Source: Novosphingobium huizhouense
Lineage (GTDB): Bacteria; Pseudomonadota; Alphaproteobacteria; Sphingomonadales; Sphingomonadaceae
Assembly: GCF_020179475.1 (NCBI RefSeq)
Contig: NZ_JAILXZ010000001.1
Coordinates: 248,001 to 312,000 of the forward strand
Direction of reading: 5' to 3'
Length of the DNA stretch: 64,000 nt
Shown here: in pieces, positions 51,707 to 59,157 of the stretch
Position numbering within the stretch: position 1 is the stretch's first letter
Layout: every line of letters starts with the position of its first letter
Notes under the pieces: model-generated
What the model was told of the DNA's origin: nothing
The model's database searches: none
The model's input: the letters and a program-made list of their open reading frames with translations, nothing else
Translations under genes and position numbers: made by a program

Positions 51707-52870
51707 TTACGCGCCCGGCAGCTCGAGGATGCGCTTCGAGACCACGTTGAGCATGACCTCGCTGGTGCCGCCCTCGATCGAGTTGGCCTTGGTGCGCAGC
51801 CAGGCGCGCGGCAGGGCGCCGCCGTCGGTCTCCTCGCTCTCCCATTCGAGCGCGGTGCTGCCGCCGGCCGACATCAGCAGCTCATGGCGCGCCTTGTTGA
51901 GCTCGGTGCCGGCGTACTTCATCAGGTTGGGGAACGCAGGATGCCCCTTGCCCACCTTGACCTCGTCCATGAACTTCTCGCTCATCGCGGTGAAGGCGAG
52001 CGCATCGACGTCGAACAGCGCGACCTGGGCGCGCAGCACCGGGTCCTCGAGCGCGCCGTTGCGGCCGAGCGTGGCGCCGAGCGAGCCGGCGCGGTCCGCG
52101 CCACCGGTGGCCGAGATCATCTCGCGCTCGTGGCCGAGCAGGTACTTGGCGACGTCCCAGCCGCGGTTGAGCTGGCCGACGATCTGGTCCTTGGGCACCT
52201 TCACGTTGTCGAAGAAGGTTTCGCAGAACGGCGAGCTGCCGCTGATCAGCTTGATCGGCTTGGTGGTGACGCCGGGGCTGGTCATGTCGAACAGCAGGAA
52301 GCTGATGCCCTGGTACTTGTTGGTCTTGTCGGTGCGGACGAGACAGAAGATCCAGTCGGCCTTGTTGGCGTAGCTGGTCCAGATCTTCTGGCCGTTGACC
52401 ACCCAGTGATCGCCCTTGTCCTCGCCGAAAGTCTGCAAGGACACGAGATCGGAGCCCGAGCCCGGTTCGGAATAGCCCTGGCACCAGCGGATCTCGCCAC
52501 GCGCGATCTGGCCGAGGTAGTGGACCTTCTGCTCCTCGGTGCCGAACTTGAGCAGCGCGGGGCCGAGCATCCAGATGCCGAACGAGGACAGCGGGGGCCG
52601 CGCGTTGATGCGGACCATTTCCTCGCGCCAGATCTTGGCCTCGGCCGGGGTCATGCCGGCGCCGCCGTAGGCCTTGGGCCAGTCGGGCACGGTGTAGCCC
52701 TTGGCGACGCAGCGATCGAGCCAGAGCTTTTGCGCCGCGTTCTTGAAGGTGAAGTTGCGCCCGCCCCAGCAGACGTCGTCGTCGTCGCGCACCGGCTCGC
52801 GCATTTCGGGCGGGCAGTTCTCCTCCAGCCAGGCGCGGATTTCCTGGCGGAAAGCTTCCAGGTCGGTCAT
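51707..52870 (-). CDS. Acyl-CoA dehydrogenase with catalytic Glu, 387 aa
   Basis: Complete acyl-CoA dehydrogenase: N-domain with WLEENCPPEMR and PKAYGGAGMTP, FAD contacts in CQGYSEPGSGSDLVSLQT and WTSYANKADWIF, and the C-terminal SIEGGTSEVMLN in which E366 is the expected base. Family resemblance is to FadE-type subunits of steroid or branched-chain catabolism. ATG 52870 starts the conserved helix. First gene of the minus-strand operon; the divergent region upstream holds a palindrome at 52947-52962. It probably pairs with the 379-residue protein in an alpha2beta2 enzyme. Confidence 0.88.
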   Translation of the reverse strand: MTDLEAFRQEIRAWLEENCPPEMREPVRDDDDVCWGGRNFTFKNAAQKLWLDRCVAKGYTVPDWPKAYGGAGMTPAEAKIWREEMVRINARPPLSSFGIWMLGPALLKFGTEEQKVHYLGQIARGEIRWCQGYSEPGSGSDLVSLQTFGEDKGDHWVVNGQKIWTSYANKADWIFCLVRTDKTNKYQGISFLLFDMTSPGVTTKPIKLISGSSPFCETFFDNVKVPKDQIVGQLNRGWDVAKYLLGHEREMISATGGADRAGSLGATLGRNGALEDPVLRAQVALFDVDALAFTAMSEKFMDEVKVGKGHPAFPNLMKYAGTELNKARHELLMSAGGSTALEWESEETDGGALPRAWLRTKANSIEGGTSEVMLNVVSKRILELPGA

Positions 52871-52946
52871 CGTTGGACTCCTCTCTTAACCGGCAAATTA
52901 AGGCGAGTCGGACCGCGCTGGCAAGCGCAGATTTCCGCGGTTTGCG

Positions 52947-52962
52947 GGCATGCGTGCATGCC
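52947..52962. promoter_or_regulatory. 16-bp palindrome GGCATGC-GT-GCATGCC in the divergent promoter region
   Basis: Perfect 7-bp arms around a 2-bp spacer lie between the divergent operons starting at 52870 and 53044. Form and place fit a dimeric repressor site controlling both. No regulator gene is adjacent, so the protein would be encoded elsewhere. Confidence 0.5.
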
Positions 52963-53043
52963 GTAGCGTCAAGTGCAGGACCATTGACGATGCCGGGCGC
53001 GGGCCTAAGCTGGCGGGCAAACACAAGCACGATGGAGAGGAAC

Positions 53044-53898
53044 ATGCGCTTTGCCGGAAAGACGGTGGTGATCACCGGCGCGGCTTCGGGAATCGGCCGC
53101 GCCACGGCGATCAAGTTCGCCGGCGAAGGCGCGCTGGTCTATGCCGCCGACATCGACGAGAAGGGCCTTGCCGAAACCGCCGCCGCCTCGAACGGGCAGG
53201 TCACCTGCGTGCGCTGCGACGTGACCAGCACGGAGGACATCAAGGCGCTGATGGACCGCGCCGCGGCCGAAACCGGCGGGATCGACACGGTATTCAACAA
53301 CGCCGGCGCCGGCGGCGACCGCGCCCCCATCGACGAGATCGAGCCCGAAGGCTGGGACCGCACGATGGACCTGCTGCTGCGCTCGGTCGCGTTCGGCATC
53401 CGCTATGCCGTGCCGCACATGAAGGGCCGCAAGGGCGCCTCGATCGTCAACACCTCGAGCGTCGCGGCGATCGGCCCGGGCTATTCGCCCAATGCCTATG
53501 CCGTGGCCAAGGCGGGCGTGCTGCAGCTGACCAAGACCAGCGCGGCCGACCTCGCCCGCCACCAGATCCGGGTGAATGCGGTGCAGCCGGGCTTCATCAA
53601 CACCAACATCTTCACCCGCGCGATCGGGCTGCCCGAGGAGATCGAGGCGCAGGCCAAGGCGGTGATCGCCGGGATCTCGCAGGCGGCGCAGCCGGTGGCG
53701 CGCGGCGGCCAGGGCGACGACATCGCCGAAGCGGTGCTGTTCCTGGCGAGCGAGGCGGCGGGCTTCGTCAACGGCACTTCGCTGATCGTCGACGGCGGGC
53801 TGACGATCGGGCCGCGCCATTCGTGGGACGAGACCACGCCGGGGCTGTTCCAGCAACTGGAAGCGATGGCCAGTGCCGCGCAAGGGACGTCTGCGTGA
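53044..53898 (+). CDS. SDR family oxidoreductase, 284 aa
   Basis: Short-chain dehydrogenase: TGAASGIG at about residues 11-18, NNAG near 88, catalytic Ser in NTSSVAAIG and Tyr/Lys in AYAVAKAG, VDGG near 251 followed by a C-terminal tail of about 30 residues (RHSWDETTPGLFQQ). The tail and overall pattern match the SDR at 3465-4319, pointing to paralogous roles in two acyl-CoA pathways. GAGAGG lies about 5 nt before ATG 53044. First gene of the operon with the ACAD11-like dehydrogenase, alcohol dehydrogenase and kinase. Confidence 0.85.
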   Translation: MRFAGKTVVITGAASGIGRATAIKFAGEGALVYAADIDEKGLAETAAASNGQVTCVRCDVTSTEDIKALMDRAAAETGGIDTVFNNAGAGGDRAPIDEIEPEGWDRTMDLLLRSVAFGIRYAVPHMKGRKGASIVNTSSVAAIGPGYSPNAYAVAKAGVLQLTKTSAADLARHQIRVNAVQPGFINTNIFTRAIGLPEEIEAQAKAVIAGISQAAQPVARGGQGDDIAEAVLFLASEAAGFVNGTSLIVDGGLTIGPRHSWDETTPGLFQQLEAMASAAQGTSA

Positions 53899-54027
53899 CG
53901 AGGGTTTTCGCGACCTTCGAGGGCGCTTGATTTCGCGCAAGGCGAGCGGCACCAAGACCGGGTTTAACCGATTCCTTAAGCGAGCAAGGGAGCGCGCCAT
54001 CGGGGCGCGCAGGAGGAACAGAAGGCC

Positions 54028-55320
54028 ATGGATTTCGACTACACCGACCGGCAGGTCTACTGGCGCGACCGCGTCCGCGACTTCATCGAGGCCCATGTCC
54101 GCCCGCGCCTGGGCGACTACAAGGCCGAGCAGGCGAGCGGCGGGCGCTGGAAGGTGCTGCAGGTGGTCGAGGAGGAGAAGGCGCGCGCCAAGGCCGCGGG
54201 CATCTGGAACCTGTTCATGCCGCCGCGCAACGGCGGCCACCACCACGTCGACGAGACCTTCGAGTTCGAAGGACCCGGCCTGACCAACCTCGAATACGCG
54301 CTCTGCGCCGAGGAAATGGGGCGGATCGGGTTCTCCTCGGAAGTGTTCAACTGCGCCGCGCCCGACACCGGCAACATGGAAGTGCTGCACCGCTACGGCA
54401 CGCGCGAGCAGAAGGAGCAGTGGCTGCGCCCGCTGATGAACGGCGAGATCCGCTCGGCCTTCCTGATGACCGAGCCGCAGGTCGCCTCGTCCGACGCCAC
54501 CAACATCGAGACGCGGATCGAGCGTGACGGCGACCACTACGTGATCAACGGGCGCAAGTGGTGGTCCTCGGGCCTGGGCGATCCGCGCTGCAAGGTCGCG
54601 ATCGTGATGGGCAAGACCGACACCTCGGCCAAGCGCCACCAGCAGCAGTCGATGGTGCTGGTCCCGATCGACGCGCCCGGCGTCAACGTCATCCGCCACC
54701 TGCCCGTGTTCGGCTACGACGATGCACCGCACGGGCACATGGAAGTCGAGCTCAAGGACGTGCGCGTGCCGCTCGACGCGATCCTGCTCGGCGAAGGGCG
54801 CGGCTTCGAGATCGCGCAGGGGCGCTTGGGGCCCGGCCGCATCCACCACTGCATGCGCACGATCGGCGTGGCCGAGGAAGCGATCGCCAAGATGGCCAAG
54901 CGGCTGCAGTCGCGCGTCGCCTTCGGCAAGACCATCGCGAGCCATTCGGTGTGGGAGCAGCGCATCGCGCAGGCGCGGATCGACATCGAGATGACCCGCC
55001 TGCTCTGCCTCAAGGCGGCGGACATGATGGACAAGGTCGGCAACAAGTCGGCCGCGCTCGAGATCGCGATGATCAAGGTCCAGGCCCCGAACATGGCGCT
55101 GCGGATCATCGACGACGCGATCCAGGCGCACGGCGGCGGCGGCGTGTCGGAAGACTACGGCCTCGCCTCGGCCTATGCCCAGATGCGCACGCTGCGCCTT
55201 GCCGACGGACCGGACGAAGTCCACGCCCGTTCGATCGCGCGGATCGAGTTCGCCCGCCACACCGACGCGCCGCAGGGCGATGGTGGCATGAGCTCGGGCG
55301 ACATCGGCGTGTCGCGCTGA
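54028..55320 (+). CDS. ACAD10/11-type acyl-CoA dehydrogenase, 430 aa
   Basis: Acyl-CoA dehydrogenase fold strongly resembling the C-terminal half of mammalian ACAD11. Shared stretches include [19 protein letters not shown] (about residue 110), [13 protein letters not shown] (near 148), [25 protein letters not shown] (near 264) and [10 protein letters not shown] (near 391), where an Asp stands at the position of the usual Glu. In ACAD10/11 and in the LvaC-type bacterial enzymes this domain removes phosphate from 4-phosphoacyl-CoA to form an enoyl-CoA. AGGAGG precedes ATG 54028. The matching kinase is at 56528-57601. Reaction here is inferred from family and context. Confidence 0.88.
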   Translation: MDFDYTDRQVYWRDRVRDFIEAHVRPRLGDYKAEQASGGRWKVLQVVEEEKARAKAAGIWNLFMPPRNGGHHHVDETFEFEGPGLTNLEYALCAEEMGRIGFSSEVFNCAAPDTGNMEVLHRYGTREQKEQWLRPLMNGEIRSAFLMTEPQVASSDATNIETRIERDGDHYVINGRKWWSSGLGDPRCKVAIVMGKTDTSAKRHQQQSMVLVPIDAPGVNVIRHLPVFGYDDAPHGHMEVELKDVRVPLDAILLGEGRGFEIAQGRLGPGRIHHCMRTIGVAEEAIAKMAKRLQSRVAFGKTIASHSVWEQRIAQARIDIEMTRLLCLKAADMMDKVGNKSAALEIAMIKVQAPNMALRIIDDAIQAHGGGGVSEDYGLASAYAQMRTLRLADGPDEVHARSIARIEFARHTDAPQGDGGMSSGDIGVSR

Positions 55321-55334
55321 CCTGACGACCCTTT

Positions 55335-55360
55335 CGCCCCGGCCGCCGTCGGCCGGGGCG
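55335..55360 (+). terminator. Perfect 11-bp GC hairpin between dehydrogenase genes
   Basis: CGCCCCGGCCG (55335-55345) pairs with CGGCCGGGGCG (55350-55360) around CCGT. No T-run follows, so it may attenuate or stabilise the transcript rather than fully terminate it before the alcohol dehydrogenase gene at 55413. Confidence 0.45.
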
Positions 55361-55412
55361 AGCTGACGCATTTCGCCGCCGGCAGGGCCTGCGGCCGCAT
55401 GGGAGAACCGCG

Positions 55413-56504
55413 ATGAAAGCCGCCATCCTCGAAAAAGCCGGCGAGCCGCTGGTCATCGACGACCTGACCGTATCCAAGCCCGGCCCCCACGAGGTGCTGA
55501 TCCGCACCGCCGCCTGCGGGCTGTGCCATTCGGACCTGCACTTCATCGAAGGCACCTACCCCCACGCGATGCCCTGCGTCGCCGGGCACGAGGCGGCCGG
55601 GATCGTCGAGGCGGTCGGCAGCGAAGTGCGCACGGTCAAGGTCGGCGACGCGGTCGTCACCTGCCTTTCGGCCTATTGCGGCCACTGCGAATTCTGCGTG
55701 ACCGGGCGGATGGCGCTGTGCCTTGGCGGCGACACCCGCCGCGGCCCCGGCGAGGCGCCGCGCCTGACGCGCAGCTCGGACGGCAGCACGGTCAACCAGA
55801 TGCTCAACCTCTCGGCCTTTGCCGAAATGATGCTGATCCACGAGCACGCTTGCGTGGCGATCAACCCCGAAATGCCGCTCGACCGCGCCGCGGTGATCGG
55901 CTGCGCGGTGACCACGGGCGCGGGCGCGGTGTTCAACGCCTGCAAGGTGACGCCGGGCGAGACGGTCGCGGTCGTCGGCTGCGGCGGCGTGGGGCTTGCC
56001 ACGATCAACGCCGCGAAGATTGCGGGCGCCGGGCGGATCATCGCCGCCGACCCGATCCCCGAGAAGCGCGAGCTTGCAAGGAAGCTCGGCGCGACCGACG
56101 TGGTCGATGCGATGGACCCGGACGCCGCCAAGCAGATCGTCGAGCTGACCAAGGGCGGCGTCGACCACGCGATCGAGGCGGTCGGACGCCCGGCTTCGGC
56201 CAGCCTCGCCGTCGCCACGCTGCGCCGCGGCGGCACCGCGACGATCCTGGGGATGATGCCGCTGAACGAGAAGGTCGGCCTTGCGGCGATGGACCTGCTG
56301 TCGGGCAAGAAGCTGCAGGGCGCGATCATGGGCGCCAACCGCTTCCCGGTCGACCTGCCGCGCCTGGTCGATTTCTACATGCGCGGGCTGCTCGACCTCG
56401 ACACGATCATCGCCGAGCGCATCCCGCTGTCCGGGATCAACGAGGGCTTCGAGAAGATGAAGGCCGGACACAGCGCGCGCAGCGTGATCGTGTTCGACCA
56501 GTAA
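55413..56504 (+). CDS. Class III-like zinc-dependent alcohol dehydrogenase, 363 aa
   Basis: Medium-chain dehydrogenase with both zinc sites: catalytic CGLCHSDLH (about residues 35-43) and GHEAAG, and the structural loop CGHCEFCVTGRMALC (about residues 90-104). The NAD site is VVGCGGVGLATINAAKIAG near residue 188. Related to the AdhD/FrmA-type enzymes used on long or bulky alcohols. ATG 55413 begins MKAAILEKAGEP. It lies between the ACAD11-like dehydrogenase and kinase genes, so it may handle a hydroxy or aldehyde intermediate of the same route. Confidence 0.9.
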   Translation: MKAAILEKAGEPLVIDDLTVSKPGPHEVLIRTAACGLCHSDLHFIEGTYPHAMPCVAGHEAAGIVEAVGSEVRTVKVGDAVVTCLSAYCGHCEFCVTGRMALCLGGDTRRGPGEAPRLTRSSDGSTVNQMLNLSAFAEMMLIHEHACVAINPEMPLDRAAVIGCAVTTGAGAVFNACKVTPGETVAVVGCGGVGLATINAAKIAGAGRIIAADPIPEKRELARKLGATDVVDAMDPDAAKQIVELTKGGVDHAIEAVGRPASASLAVATLRRGGTATILGMMPLNEKVGLAAMDLLSGKKLQGAIMGANRFPVDLPRLVDFYMRGLLDLDTIIAERIPLSGINEGFEKMKAGHSARSVIVFDQ

Positions 56505-56527
56505 GCGGCAGGCAGGGAACCACGCGG

Positions 56528-57601
56528 GTGAGCCAGATCGACGCACAGGCGGCCTTTACCGGAACGGTCGAGCCCGAAGGGGCCGACCGGCTCGACGAGA
56601 CCGCCCTCACCCGCTGGTTCGAGGACAATGTCGCAGGCTTTGCCGGGCCGATCGCGGTGCGGAAGTTCAAGGGCGGGCAGTCGAACCCGACCTATCGCAT
56701 CGAGACCCCGGAGCGCGCCTATGTCCTGCGGCGCAAGCCGTTCGGCAAGCTGCTGCCATCGGCGCACGCGGTCGACCGCGAATTCAAGGTGCAGTCGGGC
56801 CTGTCGCGCGCCGGCTTCCCGGTCGCGCCGCAATACGGGCTGTGCAGCGACGACAGCGTGATCGGCGCGATGTTCTACGTGATGGGCTGCATCGAAGGGC
56901 GCACGATCTGGGACGGCGCGATGCCGGGCGCGACCCCGGAAGAGCGCCGCGCGACCTACCTCGAGATGGTCGACACGCTGGCCGCGCTGCACAATGTCGA
57001 TGTCGAGGCGGCGGGGCTGTCGGATTACGGCAAGCCCGGCAATTATTTCGGCCGGCAAGTGGACCGCTGGACCAAGCAGTACCGCCTTTCGGAAACCGAG
57101 ACGATGCCCGAGATGGAGCGGCTGATCGAATGGCTGCCGGCAACGCTGCCCGAACAGACCCGCACCAGCGTGGTCCACGGCGACTACCGCATCGACAACA
57201 TGATCTACGCCCCCGCCGAGCCCAAGGTGCTGGCGGTGCTCGACTGGGAACTGTCGACGCTGGGCGATCCGCTGGCCGACTTCACCTACCTGTGCATCGC
57301 CTGGTTCACCGACAATGCCGGGCGTTCGGGGGTGCAGGACCTCGACCGCAAGGCGCTCGGCATCCCCGAGCTGGACGAAGTGGTGGCGCGCTATTGCGAG
57401 AAGACCGGGCGTGATGGCCTGCAAAACCTCGACTGGTATCTCGCCTACAACTTCTTCCGCCTGACCGGCATCGTCCAGGGGATCAAGAAGCGGGTGATCG
57501 ACGGCACTGCCTCTTCGGCGCACGCCAAGGCCAGCTCCGAACGGGTCACGCCGCTCGCACAGGCAGCCTGGGCCTTCGCGCAGCGGGCCGGAGCGCGCTG
57601 A
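56528..57601 (+). CDS. ACAD11-like aminoglycoside-phosphotransferase-family kinase, 357 aa
   Basis: APH-fold kinase corresponding to the N-terminal half of mammalian ACAD10/ACAD11 and to LvaA. Motifs: FKGGQSNPTYRI (nucleotide loop, about residue 49), YVLRRKPFGKLLPSAHAVDREFKV with the ATP-binding Lys, FYVMGCIEGRTIW, the catalytic loop HGDYRIDNM (H217-D219) and VLDWELSTLGDP with the metal-binding Asp (D239). Length is normal. GTG 56528 follows the alcohol dehydrogenase by 23 nt. Expected to phosphorylate the 4-hydroxyl of a hydroxyacyl-CoA for elimination by the dehydrogenase at 54028-55320; substrate chain length is unknown. Confidence 0.88.
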   Translation: MSQIDAQAAFTGTVEPEGADRLDETALTRWFEDNVAGFAGPIAVRKFKGGQSNPTYRIETPERAYVLRRKPFGKLLPSAHAVDREFKVQSGLSRAGFPVAPQYGLCSDDSVIGAMFYVMGCIEGRTIWDGAMPGATPEERRATYLEMVDTLAALHNVDVEAAGLSDYGKPGNYFGRQVDRWTKQYRLSETETMPEMERLIEWLPATLPEQTRTSVVHGDYRIDNMIYAPAEPKVLAVLDWELSTLGDPLADFTYLCIAWFTDNAGRSGVQDLDRKALGIPELDEVVARYCEKTGRDGLQNLDWYLAYNFFRLTGIVQGIKKRVIDGTASSAHAKASSERVTPLAQAAWAFAQRAGAR

Positions 57602-57613
57602 GCGGATAGAAAA

Positions 57614-57640
57614 GGGGCGGCGCCAAGACGGCACCACCCC
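57614..57640. terminator. Probable bidirectional terminator between kinase and DAHP synthase genes
   Basis: An 11-bp stem with two mismatches (57614-57624 with 57630-57640) around AAGAC lies between convergent genes. CTCCTTTCAT follows on the plus strand, and a TTTTC-type tract flanks it on the minus strand. Confidence 0.5.
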
Positions 57641-57668
57641 CTCCTTTCATCGCCCGGGAAGCGTGCGT

Positions 57669-59042
57669 TCAGGCCGCTTCGGCGCGCTTTTCGCTGCGTT
57701 CGAGGTTGAGCATTTCGGCTAGCAGGAAGGCCAGCTCGATCGACTGCGCCGCGTTGAGGCGCGGGTCGCAATGGGTGTGGTAGCGGTCGGCCAGGGCTTC
57801 CTGGGTGATCGCGACCGCGCCGCCGGTGCATTCGGTCACGTCCTGGCCGGTCATCTCGATGTGGATGCCGCCGGCGTGGGTGCCTTCGGCGCGGTGGACC
57901 GCGAAGAAGCCCTTCACTTCGGACAGGATGCGGTCGAACGGGCGCGTCTTGTAGCCGTTGTCGGCCTTGATCACGTTGCCGTGCATCGGATCGCAGCTCC
58001 ACACCACCGGGTGGCCTTCGCGCTTCACCGCGCGGACCAGCGGGGCGAGCCCGGCTTCGACCTTGTCGTGCCCGAAGCGGCTGATCAGGGTGATCCGGCC
58101 GGCTTCGCGCGCGGGGTTGAGCGTATCGAGCATCTTGAGCAGCGCGTCGGGCGCAAGACTCGGCCCGCACTTCATGCCGATCGGGTTGTTGACGCCGCGC
58201 AGGTACTCGACGTGGGCCGAGCCTTCGAAGCGGGTGCGGTCGCCGATCCACAGCATGTGCGCGCTGGTGTCGTACCAGTCGCCGGTCAGCGAATCCTGGC
58301 GCGTCATCGCCTCTTCGTACGGCAGCAGCAGCGCTTCGTGGCTGGTGTAGAAGCTGGTGCCCTTCAGCTGGGGCACGGTCTGCGGATCGACCCCGCAGGC
58401 TTCCATGAAATCGAGCGATTCGCCGATCTTGTCGGCCATCTCGCCGAACTTGGCTGCCCACGGGCTCTTGCCGATGTGCTCGAGCGTCCACTGGTGGACC
58501 TGGCGCAGGTTGGCATAGCCGCCGGTCGAGAACGCGCGCAGCAGGTTGAGCGTGGCGGCGGCCTGCGAATAGGCGCGCAGCATGCGCTCGGGATCGGGGA
58601 TGCGCGATTCGGCGGTGAACTCGATGCCGTTGATGTTGTCGCCAAGGTAGCTCGGCAGCTCGACATCGCCGATCTTCTCGACCGGCGAGGAGCGCGGCTT
58701 GGCGAACTGGCCCGCCATGCGGCCGACCTTGACCACCGGCTGCTTGCTGGCGAAGGTCAGCACCACCGCCATCTGCAGCAGCACGCGGAAGGTGTCGCGG
58801 ATGTTGTTCGGGTGGAACTCGGCGAACGATTCGGCGCAGTCCCCGCCCTGGAGCAGAAAACCCTTGCCCGCCGCAACCTGGGCGAGATCCGCCTTGAGCG
58901 CGCGCGCTTCGCCGGCAAACACCAGCGGCGGAAAGCTCGTCAGCGTCTGTTCGACCGCATGAAGCCTGTCCGCATCCGGGTAGGTCGGCAGATGCCGCGC
59001 CTCTGCCCCGCGCCAGCTGTTCGCATTCCAGTTGTTTGCCAC
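57669..59042 (-). CDS. Class II 3-deoxy-7-phosphoheptulonate synthase, 457 aa
   Basis: First enzyme of the shikimate pathway, plant/Mycobacterium type: condenses PEP and erythrose 4-phosphate. Characteristic stretches are [12 protein letters not shown] near residue 76 (metal-ligand Cys), [45 protein letters not shown] and [18 protein letters not shown] with further metal ligands. GTG 59042 with AGGAAGGA upstream is preferred over frames further 5'. Stand-alone gene; hairpins flank it on both sides. Confidence 0.95.
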   Translation of the reverse strand: MANNWNANSWRGAEARHLPTYPDADRLHAVEQTLTSFPPLVFAGEARALKADLAQVAAGKGFLLQGGDCAESFAEFHPNNIRDTFRVLLQMAVVLTFASKQPVVKVGRMAGQFAKPRSSPVEKIGDVELPSYLGDNINGIEFTAESRIPDPERMLRAYSQAAATLNLLRAFSTGGYANLRQVHQWTLEHIGKSPWAAKFGEMADKIGESLDFMEACGVDPQTVPQLKGTSFYTSHEALLLPYEEAMTRQDSLTGDWYDTSAHMLWIGDRTRFEGSAHVEYLRGVNNPIGMKCGPSLAPDALLKMLDTLNPAREAGRITLISRFGHDKVEAGLAPLVRAVKREGHPVVWSCDPMHGNVIKADNGYKTRPFDRILSEVKGFFAVHRAEGTHAGGIHIEMTGQDVTECTGGAVAITQEALADRYHTHCDPRLNAAQSIELAFLLAEMLNLERSEKRAEAA

Positions 59043-59117
59043 TGTTCCTTCCTTTCGAGACGCGGGGCCATACGCGGCCCGGGTCATAAATGCAAAGGAA
59101 GGCTGGCGATCAGTGCA

Positions 59118-59153
59118 ATCGGACGCATCGCTCAGCGCGGCAATGCGTCCGAT
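59118..59153 (-). terminator. 11-bp stem just after the M16 peptidase gene
   Basis: ATCGGACGCAT (59118-59128) pairs perfectly with ATGCGTCCGAT (59143-59153) around a 14-nt loop. It begins 4 nt downstream of the peptidase stop on the minus strand and probably ends that transcript; no strong T-run follows. Confidence 0.5.
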
Positions 59154-59157
59154 CGTT

